This document shows positions 16,584-24,293 of a stretch of DNA of 46,084 nt, piece after piece. The stretch's first letter is position 1; each line of letters starts with the position of its first letter. The position numbers were made by a program, and so were the translations under genes. Below the pieces are notes generated by a model that saw nothing but the letters and a program-made list of their open reading frames with translations, had not been told where the DNA came from and did no database searches. This DNA comes from Planctomycetota bacterium (GTDB taxonomy: Bacteria > Planctomycetota > Planctomycetia > Pirellulales > UBA1268), in NCBI GenBank assembly GCA_003671185.1, contig QWPN01000100.1, positions 1-46,084 on the forward strand. Reading direction: 5' to 3'.

Positions 16584-16935
16584 GCGGTTCGGGCCCCGTG
16601 GCGGGTGGCACCTGCACCTCGATGGTTCCATCCGTGATGCGGACAGCGAACACGTCGACCTTCAATTTCGGGTTGTCGCACCAGGCACCGTCACAGGTGC
16701 GGAACCGCCAGGCGTGCCACGGGCAGGTAACGACGCCGTCCACGAACGGTCCGCTCCCCAGTGAGGCGCCCATGTGCGGGCAGAGGTCGTCGATGGCGTG
16801 GTAGTCCGCGCCGTCGAAGAACAGGGCCACGAGCCGGCCGGCCACCTCGTAGGTGCGGCCCTCACCGGCGGGAATGTCGCCCGCACGGGCCACGGGCGTG
16901 AAGGGAATCGTCTCTGGTCCGGCGGCGTCGGTCAT
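16570..16935 (-). CDS. Rieske-type [2Fe-2S] ferredoxin, NirD/BphF-like
   Basis: A 121-residue soluble protein with one Rieske domain. Ligands C52-x-H54 in CPHMGASL and C71-x-x-H74 in CPWHAWRF hold a [2Fe-2S] cluster. There is no signal peptide or membrane anchor, so it is cytoplasmic. Such ferredoxins serve ring-hydroxylating oxygenases or nitrite reductase (NirD), but no such partner is adjacent, so its client is unknown. It is distinct from the membrane Rieske of the bc complex at 25998. Confidence 0.92.
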   Translation of the reverse strand: MTDAAGPETIPFTPVARAGDIPAGEGRTYEVAGRLVALFFDGADYHAIDDLCPHMGASLGSGPFVDGVVTCPWHAWRFRTCDGAWCDNPKLKVDVFAVRITDGTIEVQVPPATGPEPPTPR

Positions 16936-16954
16936 GCTGGCGTGTCTCCGCCGG

Positions 16955-16960
16955 TATCAT
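16955..16960 (+). promoter_or_regulatory. -10 element abutting the HAD phosphatase start (probable leaderless transcript)
   Basis: TATCAT at 16955-16960 is seven bases before the ATG at 16968. Transcription would be expected to begin at or next to the ATG. There is no purine-rich ribosome site other than GCGGGC. Confidence 0.45.
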
Positions 16961-16967
16961 AGCGGGC

Positions 16968-17906
16968 ATGTCCGCTTCGCCGCCCACGCGAGACCGCCCT
17001 GAGGCCGTGGCCCCGCACCGCCTGCGTCTGCTCGTGCTGGACGTCGACGGCACGCTCACCAACAGCCGACACGAGGTCACGGACTCCACCCGGGAGGCCA
17101 TCGCACGGGTGGTCGCGGCCGGCGCCCGCGTGATGCTGGCCACGGGCCGCCGCTACCGCGACGTGTTACCGGTGGCCGACCGACTGAACGTCGCAACGCC
17201 GCTCGTGACGGCGTCGGGGGCGCTGGTGAAACGGCCCACTGATCACGGCACGCTGCACCGGGCGGCGTTCGCCGCCGGCGTGATCGAAGGGGTGCTGGCC
17301 GAGGTGGTGGCGGCCGGGCACGAGCCGATCCTGTACACGGACAGTTTCGCCGCCGGGTATGACTTCCACTGCCGCAGCCTCGCCGACGCGCGACCGGGGG
17401 GGGGCGGCCTGGCCGACTACCTCGACCGCAACCGCGATCTGGCCCGCGTCACGCCCGACCTCGAGAGGACGCCGCCGGCCACCGCTTTCGCCGGCTTCGC
17501 GATGGGCGACGAGCACGCCATGCGTGGGCTGCAGGGTCGATTGGAGGCCGCCTTTCCGGGGCTGCTCTCGCTGCACACGATCCGCAGTCCGCGCTACCTG
17601 CACTGGATGTGCGAGATCGCTCCGGCCGGAGTCACCAAGTGGACGGGCGTGACGGCCGTGGCCCGGGAGTGGGGCATCGCGGGGCACGAAAGCTGCGCGG
17701 TGGGCGACGACGTCAACGACCTGCCCATGATCCGCGGGGCTGGACTGGGCGTGGCCATGGGCAACGCGCGGCCCGAGGTGCTGGCCGAGGCGGATGTCGT
17801 GGTGGGCACGCACGACGGCACCGGCATGTCGGATGTGGCGGAGTTGGTGCTCGCCAGCCTTTCCCAGCCTGCGCCACTTGGCCCCGCGGGCCGGCCCGCG
17901 GCCTGA
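16968..17906 (+). CDS. HAD-superfamily hydrolase, Cof type (IIB)
   Basis: A 312-residue phosphatase of the Cof/YidA group. Motif I is LLVLDVDGTLTNS (nucleophile D25, acid D27), motif II is in VMLATGRRYRDV, and motif IV is AVGDDVNDLPMIRGAG, with the IIB cap domain between them (about 95-215). The closing GLGVAMGNARPEVLAEADVV is standard. Substrate cannot be read from sequence; relatives act on sugar phosphates or pyridoxal phosphate. It is divergent from the Rieske ferredoxin gene by 32 bp. Confidence 0.93.
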   Translation: MSASPPTRDRPEAVAPHRLRLLVLDVDGTLTNSRHEVTDSTREAIARVVAAGARVMLATGRRYRDVLPVADRLNVATPLVTASGALVKRPTDHGTLHRAAFAAGVIEGVLAEVVAAGHEPILYTDSFAAGYDFHCRSLADARPGGGGLADYLDRNRDLARVTPDLERTPPATAFAGFAMGDEHAMRGLQGRLEAAFPGLLSLHTIRSPRYLHWMCEIAPAGVTKWTGVTAVAREWGIAGHESCAVGDDVNDLPMIRGAGLGVAMGNARPEVLAEADVVVGTHDGTGMSDVAELVLASLSQPAPLGPAGRPAA

Positions 17907-18011
17907 CGGCGCCGGGCCGCGGCCGGGAGCCTTGTGGCGGCCCGTCGCGATCCCTATACCTCCGCCCCCCGGGCCGCCGCCGGCCGCCCGCTCCTGGGGC
18001 CTCCGTGCGCC

Positions 18012-18494
18012 ATGGATCTCAAACTTCACCGACCGCAGGCCGCCTGCGCCCGAACCGGCCGCGCCTTCGTGGCCCACGAGCGCTTCCACTCGGCTCTCGT
18101 CCGTGCCGCCGGCGGCTTGGAGCGGATCGACGTCTGCGACGAGGCCTGGCAAGGGCCCCCGCCCGAGGCGATCGCCTGCTGGCAGTCGACGTTTCCCGCA
18201 GCCCATCAGGCCGGTCCGTCGCTGGCTCCGCCCGATGTGCTGCTCGATGCGTTGGAGGGCCTCGAGGAGAACCGCGACGAGGAGCCGCTCCGCTACCTGC
18301 TGGCACTGCAGCTCGTGCGCCGGCGCGTGCTGCGCATCGTCAACGACGCCGGGGCCGGCGGCGACGAACTGCTGCTCGCCTGCCGCAAGCGCGATCGGGA
18401 ATACCGGGTCCGCAGCCTGTCGCCAGGCGAGGCGTCGGCGGCGGGGGTCGAGGAGAAGCTCGCCGCGCTGCTCTGGTCGGGAGATGCCGCATGA
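18012..18494 (+). CDS. conserved hypothetical protein
   Basis: From ATG 18012 a 160-residue soluble acidic protein; I do not recognise a characterised family. It starts MDLKLHRPQAACARTGRAF, with an ARTG-AFVAHE segment suggestive of a small metal- or nucleic-acid-related domain. A helical second half follows (VLLDALEGLEENRDEEPLRY, LLALQLVRRRVLRIV). The stop overlaps the next gene's ATG by four bases (ATGA), so the two are coupled, and the next product is exported. A GTG at 17934 would add 26 low-complexity residues and is less likely. Confidence 0.7.
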   Translation: MDLKLHRPQAACARTGRAFVAHERFHSALVRAAGGLERIDVCDEAWQGPPPEAIACWQSTFPAAHQAGPSLAPPDVLLDALEGLEENRDEEPLRYLLALQLVRRRVLRIVNDAGAGGDELLLACRKRDREYRVRSLSPGEASAAGVEEKLAALLWSGDAA

Positions 18495-19378
18495 CCGCGT
18501 CGTCCCGCGTGCTGGCCCTGCTGCTCGTCGTGGCCTCGGTCGCCTCCAGCGGAGCCTCGTGCCCGCAGGTGCTGCGTGGCTACCAGGTGGGCACGATGCC
18601 GCTGCCGCGGACGCTCCCCGCGCAGCCCTCGCTCGAGCAGATCATCACCGCCGTGCACGACAACACGCAGCGGGTGCGGAGTTACGCGGCGACGCAGGCG
18701 GTGCTGGCCGTGCCGGGGGTACCCCGGCTTTCCGCTCGCGTGGCCTGCGAGCCTCCGCGACGCTTCCGCCTCCAGGCCCAGACGTCGATCACCGGCCCGG
18801 AACTCGACATCGGCAGCAACGACGACCTGTTCTGGCTCTGGCTGCGGCAGCACAAGCCGCCGATCCTGGCGTACTGCCGGCACGACCAGTACGGCCGCTC
18901 GGCCGCCCGGCGCATGCTGCCGATCCGCGCGGACTGGATGCCTGAACTGTTGGGCCTGGTGTCCTTCAGGCCCGGGGATCGGCACGAGGGACCATACCCG
19001 CTGCCGGATGGCCGGATCGAGATTCGCAGTCGCATTGCCGCGGACGACGGAGAACTGTTCAAGTCGACGATCCTCGACGGCACGACGGCGCTGGTGGCCG
19101 AGCAGCACCTGTTCACCGCGGCCGGCGAACGGCTGGCCAGCGTGCGCACGTCGCGGCACCGCGTGGATGCACCGTCGGGAGCGGCCCTGCCGCATCTCGT
19201 CGAGGTGTCGTGGCCGGCCTCCGGCGTCGACTTCTCGCTCGACATCGCGGCCATCACCACGAATTCCGCCGGCGCCGATCCGGGGCAACTCTGGCAGATG
19301 CCGGCCTATCCGGGCTACGAGCCCGTGGATCTGGCCGACCCATCGGTCGTGATCGGGCCACCGTCGCGGTCGCAGTGA
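18491..19378 (+). CDS. exported protein, LolA/LolB-like fold suspected
   Basis: A 295-residue secreted protein. The N terminus has a signal sequence (SSRVLALLLVVASVASSGAS) with a Cys directly after it, which could be a weak lipobox. The mature part has alternating strands such as LEQIITAVHDNTQRVRSYAA, FRLQAQTSITGPELDIGSND and DLFWLWLRQHKPP. That arrangement (helix, then a sheet that reports a molecule's state through DLFWLW) is like planctomycete proteins with a LolA-type lipoprotein-carrier fold, but no decisive motif is visible. Coupled to the preceding gene; the last 64 bp overlap the converging sigma factor gene. Confidence 0.7.
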   Translation: MTASSRVLALLLVVASVASSGASCPQVLRGYQVGTMPLPRTLPAQPSLEQIITAVHDNTQRVRSYAATQAVLAVPGVPRLSARVACEPPRRFRLQAQTSITGPELDIGSNDDLFWLWLRQHKPPILAYCRHDQYGRSAARRMLPIRADWMPELLGLVSFRPGDRHEGPYPLPDGRIEIRSRIAADDGELFKSTILDGTTALVAEQHLFTAAGERLASVRTSRHRVDAPSGAALPHLVEVSWPASGVDFSLDIAAITTNSAGADPGQLWQMPAYPGYEPVDLADPSVVIGPPSRSQ

Positions 19379-19968
19379 TCCTGCAGGGCCCGCAGCTTCT
19401 CCCGCGCCCGCGAGAGGGCGGGGCCGATCGAGCCCAGCGGCATGCCGGTGAGCCTGCTGATCTCTCCGTAGCTTCGCGCCTCGAGGTGATGGAGTCGCAC
19501 GAGGTGCGCCTCGGCGCCATCGAGGCTGCCGAGCAGGGTTTCCACCTGCTCGCGGTCGGCGATCCGCGCCGTCTCGTCGGGGGCGGTGGGCTGGCCGGCC
19601 GAACCGGTGTCACGGGGCGTGGCGTTACCCCGGCTCAGGTGCCGCACGGCGACCCGGCGGGCGATCACGGTGAGGAAAGTCGGCAGGCTCGAACGCCCGG
19701 CGAACGACCGCATCACGGCGGCGCTGTTGCGCAGGCACTCGAGGAGGATTTCAGCAACCAGATCGTCGCGGTCGCCGGCGGCCAGCACAGACCCGCGCTG
19801 GGCCGCCGCCCGTGCGGCCACGTGGGCGAAGAGTCCGGAGAATCGCCCTACGAACGACTCCCAGGCACCCGGCTGACCTGCCAGACAGGCGTCGAGCAGG
19901 AGCCGGTCTTCGGCCGCCAGAGCGGTGGTGGCGCGGCCGGGGTGCTGTGAAGTCGACACGGCAGTCAT
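19315..19968 (-). CDS. ECF-type RNA polymerase sigma factor
   Basis: A 217-residue sigma-70-family factor with regions 2 and 4 only. Region 2 runs from LLLDACLAGQPGAWESFV through DRDDLVAEILLECLRN and RSSLPTFLTVIARRVAVRHL. Region 4 includes EAHLVRLHHLEARSYGEISR followed by LTGMPLGSIGPALSRAREKL, the helix-turn-helix that reads the -35. The start at 19968 was preferred because a good promoter lies at 20056-20085, making upstream in-frame starts untranscribed from it. No anti-sigma gene is adjacent. Its 3' end overlaps the facing exported-protein gene by 64 bp, an uncommonly long convergent coding overlap. Confidence 0.88.
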   Translation of the reverse strand: MTAVSTSQHPGRATTALAAEDRLLLDACLAGQPGAWESFVGRFSGLFAHVAARAAAQRGSVLAAGDRDDLVAEILLECLRNSAAVMRSFAGRSSLPTFLTVIARRVAVRHLSRGNATPRDTGSAGQPTAPDETARIADREQVETLLGSLDGAEAHLVRLHHLEARSYGEISRLTGMPLGSIGPALSRAREKLRALQDHCDRDGGPITTDGSARSTGS

Positions 19969-20055
19969 GCCCCGCGGGCCGGCCGGAGCCTGCCCGCGGC
20001 GTTTTCCGCCGGCGAGCGGGGCGTCGCGGACCAAAAAACCGGTCTCTTTAGACCC

Positions 20056-20085
20056 ATCATACGGGTGGCCTGCGCCGGCCACCAA
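20056..20085 (-). promoter_or_regulatory. sigma-70-like promoter for the ECF sigma gene
   Basis: On the minus strand TTGGTG (20085-20080), 18 bp, TATGAT (20061-20056). The -10 matches consensus at five of six positions. Predicted transcription starts near 20048, leaving a leader of about 80 nt before the start codon. Confidence 0.55.
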
Positions 20086-20138
20086 TGCCAGTCGGGTCCG
20101 GCTCATGAAACGGCCGCGTTCGGCCGATTTCACAATCG

Positions 20139-20167
20139 TTGACACGATTTCGCCATCGACCTACGAT
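20139..20167 (+). promoter_or_regulatory. sigma-70-like promoter for fdxA
   Basis: TTGACA (20139-20144), a 17-bp spacer, TACGAT (20162-20167). The -35 is perfect and the -10 matches four of six; start of transcription near 20174, about 70 bp before fdxA. It lies back to back with the sigma factor promoter. Confidence 0.75.
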
Positions 20168-20244
20168 GCCGCGCAGCAGTCCGCTGCCGCGGCCATTGCG
20201 ACCGTCAGCCCGCCCGCAATAACCCTTTCCCGGAGTCCGCAGCC

Positions 20245-20520
20245 ATGACCCACGTCGTCGCCGAGCCGTGTTTCGCCTGCAAGTACACCGACTGCGTCGT
20301 GGTGTGTCCCGTGGAGTGCTTCTACGAGGGCGACAAGATGGTCTACATCCACCCGGACGAGTGCATCGATTGCGAGGCCTGCGTGCCGGAGTGCCCGGTG
20401 GAGGCGATCTTCCACGAGGACAACCTGCCCGCCGAGTGGAAGGACTTCAAGGAACTGAACGCCGAGATGTCGCCGCAGCTTCCTGTGATCACCGAGAAGA
20501 AGGACCCGCTCTGCGGCTGA
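20245..20520 (+). CDS. fdxA: ferredoxin, 7Fe/8Fe type (FdxA-like)
   Basis: A 91-residue low-potential electron carrier of the Azotobacter FdI/FdxA family. It has C9, C12, C17, C21, C25 in the first half ([15 protein letters not shown]) and C40, C43, C46, C50 in the second ([17 protein letters not shown]). By analogy with FdI, C9, C17 and C50 hold a [3Fe-4S] cluster and C21, C40, C43, C46 a [4Fe-4S] cluster. It is slightly shorter than FdI, ending at [10 protein letters not shown]. It has its own strong promoter at 20139. Likely cytoplasmic; redox partner unknown. Confidence 0.95.
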   Translation: MTHVVAEPCFACKYTDCVVVCPVECFYEGDKMVYIHPDECIDCEACVPECPVEAIFHEDNLPAEWKDFKELNAEMSPQLPVITEKKDPLCG

Positions 20521-20549
20521 GAGCGGTCGGGGTGCCTGTCGACTCGGCG

Positions 20550-20597
20550 GGCGTTCGCTCCGACTGCCAAGCGGCAACGGCCAGGAGGGCGTTGCCG
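20550..20597. repeat. 48-bp direct repeat with internal hairpin, copy 1
   Basis: A 48-bp block identical to 20684-20731, 134 bp apart. It begins GGCGTTCGCTCCGACTGCC and ends in an 8-bp inverted repeat, CGGCAACG (20572-20579) and CGTTGCCG (20590-20597), around a 10-base loop. It lies just after fdxA in the 213-bp space facing the HNH gene. Confidence 0.9.
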
Positions 20598-20643
20598 GCG
20601 GGCGTTCGATGTCGGGGTTCAGGTACGACGCTTGTGCGTACGA

Positions 20644-20731
20644 GGCTCGCCAGGACGGCGAGCCGGCAGTCGAGCGAACTCTCGGCGTTCGCTCCGACTG
20701 CCAAGCGGCAACGGCCAGGAGGGCGTTGCCG
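20644..20731. repeat. composite palindromic (REP-like) element, three hairpins, includes repeat copy 2
   Basis: Three adjoining inverted repeats. The first pairs GGCTCGCC (20644-20651) with GGCGAGCC (20657-20664). The second pairs GGCAGTCGAGCGAAC (20665-20679) with GTTCGCTCCGACTGCC (20687-20702), with one bulged base and a 7-base loop. The third pairs CGGCAACG (20706-20713) with CGTTGCCG (20724-20731). The last two overlap copy 2 of the 48-bp repeat (20684-20731). It ends two bases before the HNH stop codon, so it would form structured 3' ends for both converging transcripts. Confidence 0.85.
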
Positions 20732-20733
20732 CG

Positions 20734-21384
20734 CTACTTCAAGTCCACCAGCCAGTACGCGTTGTCGACGAAGCTCTTCCAACTGGCGTACTTCGGATTG
20801 CCGAGTTTCAGCGACAGCAGCGGGCTGCGTTTCGGCTTCACGGGCTGGCGTATGAGGTTCATCCGCGCCTCGTGAGGCGTCCGCCCGCCCTTGCGCACGT
20901 TGCAGGCGACGCAGGCGCAGACGATGTTCTCCCAACTGGTGATGCCGCCCCGGCTGCGAGGCACGACATGGTCGAGCGAGAGTTCGCTGGTGGGGAACCC
21001 CTTGCCGCAGTACTGGCACTGGTTGCCATCGCGAGCGAACACATTGCGACGGTTGAATCGCAGCCCCTGTCGCGGTCCGCGGTCGCACGACAGCAGGCGG
21101 ATCACCCGAGGTGCCCGCAGGTCGTAGCCCACGGCCCGCACCCAGTCCTGTTCGGGGTCGCCGAGTGCGGCGTGCAGGGCCGATAACTCCCGCCACGAGT
21201 CGAGCGAATAGGCCGCATAGTGGCCCTCCTCGATGTGGACGACCTCCGCCAACTGGCGAAACAGGAGCGTGATCGCCCGGCGCACGTTCGTGATGTGCAC
21301 GGCCACGAACGACCGGTTGAGCACGAGCACGCTCAGACCCAGCGACGACGATGCTGACGCTGCCGGCAGGGCGATCGCGGTCAT
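20734..21384 (-). CDS. HNH endonuclease family protein
   Basis: A 216-residue stand-alone HNH protein. The N-terminal domain has the usual LVLNRSFVAVHITNVRRAI beginning. The nuclease module follows, with FARDGNQCQYCGKGFPTSEL (zinc Cys pair), LSLDHVVPRSRGG (catalytic His/Asp), the ENIVCACVACNVRKGGRTP second Cys pair, and a basic tail. Such solitary HNH proteins are common in planctomycetes and cyanobacteria; their role (repair, defence, or mobile) is unknown. Start ATG 21384 follows AGAGG; another Met 12 codons upstream is possible. No intron, intein or transposase is near. Confidence 0.9.
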   Translation of the reverse strand: MTAIALPAASASSSLGLSVLVLNRSFVAVHITNVRRAITLLFRQLAEVVHIEEGHYAAYSLDSWRELSALHAALGDPEQDWVRAVGYDLRAPRVIRLLSCDRGPRQGLRFNRRNVFARDGNQCQYCGKGFPTSELSLDHVVPRSRGGITSWENIVCACVACNVRKGGRTPHEARMNLIRQPVKPKRSPLLSLKLGNPKYASWKSFVDNAYWLVDLK

Positions 21385-21427
21385 GGCACGGCCTCTTTGC
21401 ACCCGGGCACTCGCAATCAACTGAAAA

Positions 21428-21457
21428 AGTTTATCCTGTCCCGCCGAATGCCGCCAA
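21428..21457 (-). promoter_or_regulatory. candidate promoter for the HNH gene
   Basis: On the minus strand TTGGCG (21457-21452), 18 bp, TAAACT (21433-21428), about 40 bp before ATG 21384. The two hexamers match consensus moderately. The remainder of the 260-bp gap 21385-21644 shows no gene. Confidence 0.4.
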
Positions 21458-21644
21458 CTCGGGCGGCTTCCGCATGGCGCAGCCGCGTCAGTGGCGGGGC
21501 TGACCGCGGTCTGGGTGGGGTCGCAGCCACGGTCGGTACGAAGGCTTGCGTTCGCTGCTCATGCGCGGCACACTCGCTGTATCGATGATTCGTCGCTGGC
21601 CCGATGGCCCGCGTGGCCGACGCACAATCCGCCCGGAGAATGCC

Positions 21645-21968
21645 ATGCTTCATTACTCGTGCGATGCGTGCAAGCGGCCGATCAAGACCGACACCGACGT
21701 CCGCCACGTCGTGAAGATCGAGGTGTTTCCCGCGGTCGAAGACCAGTCCTGCGGGTGCGACGAGGCCGAGTCGCTGGCGGCGGATGCCGACAATCTCGAG
21801 GAGATGCAGGATCTGCTCGAGCGCCTCGACGAGAGCGACGAGGCGACGGGTTTCGATGATGCGACGCGGTCGCTGCGCTTCGACCTCTGTGACGCCTGTC
21901 GCCAGCGGTTCGTAAAAAACCCGCTGGGGCTGAAGAACGGCAAGCAGCTCGACTTCAGCAACAACTGA
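21645..21968 (+). CDS. small zinc-ribbon protein, hypothetical
   Basis: A 107-residue acidic protein with two CxxC knuckles at either end: C6-x-x-C9 in CDACKRPI and C82-x-x-C85 in LCDACRQRF. A C36/C38 pair is also present. Between them is an acidic helix (NLEEMQDLLERLDESDEATG). The paired knuckles suggest a zinc ribbon bringing the termini together. Start ATG 21645 has GGAG seven bases upstream. I recognise no named family; function unknown. Confidence 0.75.
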   Translation: MLHYSCDACKRPIKTDTDVRHVVKIEVFPAVEDQSCGCDEAESLAADADNLEEMQDLLERLDESDEATGFDDATRSLRFDLCDACRQRFVKNPLGLKNGKQLDFSNN

Positions 21969-22146
21969 ACGGGCATCGGCGTGGCCATTCTGGCCCGGGC
22001 CGGTCGGCTGATCGCCGGGACCGCCATCCGTGATCGCTCCGCGGCCGACGCCCGGGGCCGGTGGGTTCCGTTCCCAGCCGCAGGTTCGTAGGCTGTGGGG
22101 CCCAAGAACGATCCCCTACGAGACACCCCCGGAGCACCGGTTCACC

Positions 22147-23220
22147 ATGGCCTCGAAGACGCTGAAGATCGCTGCGATTCCCGGGGACGGCACCGGCCCC
22201 GAGGTGACTGCCGAGGCGCTCAAGCTGTTGGCGGCGGTGGCCAAGATCGACGGCTTCACCTACGACGTCGAGGTGCTCGACTGGGGCGGTGACCGGTATC
22301 TGAAGACGGGCGAGATCATTCCCGAGGGCGGGCTCGACCTGCTGCGTGGCAAGGACGCGATCTTCCTGGGGGCGATCGGCCATCCCCAGGTGGCGCCCGG
22401 CATCCTCGAAAAGGGACTGCTGCTCGACCTGCGCTTCAAGCTCGACCAGTACATCAACCTGCGGCCGGTGAAACTGCTGCCCGGAGTGGAGACGCCCCTG
22501 GCGGGCCGCGGCCCCAAGGACATCGACTTCGTGGTGGTGCGCGAGAACACCGAAGACCTGTACTGCGGCGTGGGCGGTTACTTGAAGAAAGGCACGCCGG
22601 ACGAGGTGGCGGTGCAGCAGGCGGTGTACACGCGCAAGGGCTGCGAGCGGTGCATCCGCTGGGCCTTCGACTACACGCGGCAGCGCAATAGCCCCAAGAA
22701 GACGCTCACGCTCGTGGCCAAGACGAACGTGCTCACCTACGGCCACGACCTGTGGTGGCGGACGTTCCAGGAGGTGGCCAAGGACTACCCCGACGTGAAG
22801 ACCGACTACAACCACGTCGACGCCTGCTGCATGTGGATGGTGAAGAATCCCGACGCCTACGACGTGATCGTGACCACCAACATGTTCGGCGACATCATCA
22901 CCGACCTGGGTGGCATCCTGCAGGGCGGCATGGGCGTGGCCGCGGGCGCCAATCTCAATCCGGACCAGGGTGGCGTGAGCATGTTCGAGCCGATGGGTGG
23001 CAGTGCCCCCAAGTACACCGGTCAGAACGTGATCAATCCCATCGCGGCCATCAATGCCATGGCGATGCTGCTGGAACACAGCGGGCATCCCGTCTCCGGC
23101 GGCCGCATCGACCGGGCCGTGGCCCAGGTCACGGGAACGAAGATGAAGAGCCAGGCAGCCGGACGCATGGGCTACGGCACCCGCGAGGTGGGCGATCTCG
23201 TCGTGGCGGCGCTGGGGTGA
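22147..23220 (+). CDS. NAD-dependent beta-decarboxylating dehydrogenase (isopropylmalate/tartrate/D-malate type)
   Basis: A 357-residue member of the isocitrate/isopropylmalate dehydrogenase family. It has the N-terminal [35 protein letters not shown], the substrate-specificity segment [19 protein letters not shown], the catalytic Lys region [15 protein letters not shown], the metal-binding [13 protein letters not shown] and [14 protein letters not shown], and [20 protein letters not shown]. LeuB usually has VRELTGGIYFG where this has [11 protein letters not shown]. The VRENTE and [16 protein letters not shown] features are closer to tartrate/D-malate dehydrogenases. Substrate therefore is uncertain. 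No leuA/C/D genes are adjacent. ATG 22147 gives the family length. Confidence 0.85.
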   Translation: MASKTLKIAAIPGDGTGPEVTAEALKLLAAVAKIDGFTYDVEVLDWGGDRYLKTGEIIPEGGLDLLRGKDAIFLGAIGHPQVAPGILEKGLLLDLRFKLDQYINLRPVKLLPGVETPLAGRGPKDIDFVVVRENTEDLYCGVGGYLKKGTPDEVAVQQAVYTRKGCERCIRWAFDYTRQRNSPKKTLTLVAKTNVLTYGHDLWWRTFQEVAKDYPDVKTDYNHVDACCMWMVKNPDAYDVIVTTNMFGDIITDLGGILQGGMGVAAGANLNPDQGGVSMFEPMGGSAPKYTGQNVINPIAAINAMAMLLEHSGHPVSGGRIDRAVAQVTGTKMKSQAAGRMGYGTREVGDLVVAALG

Positions 23221-23251
23221 AGGGTGGCGGCCGGTCCGCACGCTGACGGTC

Positions 23252-23271
23252 GCCTGACCTCCGTGTCAGGC
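23252..23271. terminator. small hairpin between convergent genes
   Basis: GCCTGAC (23252-23258), six-base loop, GTCAGGC (23265-23271), in the 65-bp space between the dehydrogenase and the converging Gfo/Idh gene. There is no T run; a role in 3'-end formation is only possible. Confidence 0.35.
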
Positions 23272-23285
23272 CGGCGGCCCTGCAT

Positions 23286-24293
23286 TCACAACGGCACGCG
23301 GCGGCCCTCGGCCTGGCTCGTGGCCGCGGCCTGCACGATGCGCATCGCGCACAGCGTGTCGTCGAGGCCGCTCATGTGCCGCACCAGGCTGGTGACCATG
23401 CGGTGGAACTGCACGAGCATCTGCTCGCCCACCGGCCGCTCGCTCTCCAGGGATTCCTGGTGCCGGCCCGCCGTGTCGAACCACACCAGCGCCGCCGGCA
23501 GATCGACGAAGGCGATGCCATTCTCGCAAACCACCTGCAGTGCCGGCGGCGGACGAAACCCGACGGCCTCCTCCCAGCGGCCCGGCATGTAGTAGCCGCA
23601 GCTGATCTGCGCCAGCGGGCCGTCGCCGGGCCGGCCGTTCCCGGCAAAGTCCAGGCTCATCATCTGGTAATCGTCGCTGTCGCCACCGGGAGTCTCGGCA
23701 TGCCGCACGGCCACCACACTGGTGGGTTCGATACCGGCCACGTAGCGGCACCAGTCGACCAGCTCCATGAGGTCGCGGGCCTCGGTGCGGCGGTCGCGGC
23801 TCGAGGCGGCACTGCCGGACGTGGAGAGGGGCACCCGGCGGTGGCAAAACAGCATCCGCGGCTGCCCCAGCTTCGTGGCGATCAGTTCCTTGAGCCGCAC
23901 GGTCGCCGGGGCGTGGCGGCGTGGCAGCTCGGCCATGAAGGCGATGCCCGCCTCCTCCACCCGCCGGCGCAGGACGCGGGCCTCTTCCGCTTCCAGGGGC
24001 AGGGAGATCGCCGAGTAGACGGCCTTGCCGTGGTCGCAGGCGGCCAGGATCGGCGTGGCGCCGAACCACTGGTCCGCCAGGTACAGCAGGGCGTCGATGT
24101 CGTCCCGTGAGGCCAGCGCGCGGAAACCGTCGACCGCGGCGGCGTTCAGTTCGCCAGCCGCCCGCTGGGCCCGATGCGCCACCTGCTCGCAGATGCCGCG
24201 CACCTCGAAGCGGTCGGCCAGGGTGCGCAGCGCCGGCAGATGCCGCGACTCCCACTGCTCGCCAAGTCCGACGATTCCCACGCGCAGCTTCAT
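23286..24293 (-). CDS. Gfo/Idh/MocA-family protein, altered EKP motif
   Basis: A 335-residue protein with an N-terminal Rossmann fold (LRVGIVGLGEQWESRHLPAL) and the C-terminal sheet of Gfo/Idh/MocA oxidoreductases. The motif normally read EKP (catalytic Lys, residue about 97) is here ISLPL in AVYSAISLPLEAEEARVL, lacking the Lys. It may bind NAD(P) without the usual chemistry, or use another base; substrate unknown. The start overlaps the purD stop by four bases (ATGA), so it is translated with purD although no purine role is evident. Confidence 0.85.
   Translation of the reverse strand: MKLRVGIVGLGEQWESRHLPALRTLADRFEVRGICEQVAHRAQRAAGELNAAAVDGFRALASRDDIDALLYLADQWFGATPILAACDHGKAVYSAISLPLEAEEARVLRRRVEEAGIAFMAELPRRHAPATVRLKELIATKLGQPRMLFCHRRVPLSTSGSAASSRDRRTEARDLMELVDWCRYVAGIEPTSVVAVRHAETPGGDSDDYQMMSLDFAGNGRPGDGPLAQISCGYYMPGRWEEAVGFRPPPALQVVCENGIAFVDLPAALVWFDTAGRHQESLESERPVGEQMLVQFHRMVTSLVRHMSGLDDTLCAMRIVQAAATSQAEGRRVPL

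Noticed and set aside
16570-16935. Small Rieske protein as a subunit of the bc complex
   Set aside because: It has no anchor or signal and lacks the disulfide cysteines of the bc-type Rieske (second motif CPWH, not CPCH); the complex has its own Rieske gene at 25998.
20734-21384. HNH protein as part of a group I/II intron, intein or restriction system
   Set aside because: No intron fold, reverse transcriptase, intein splice motif, methyltransferase or interrupted gene is seen next to it.
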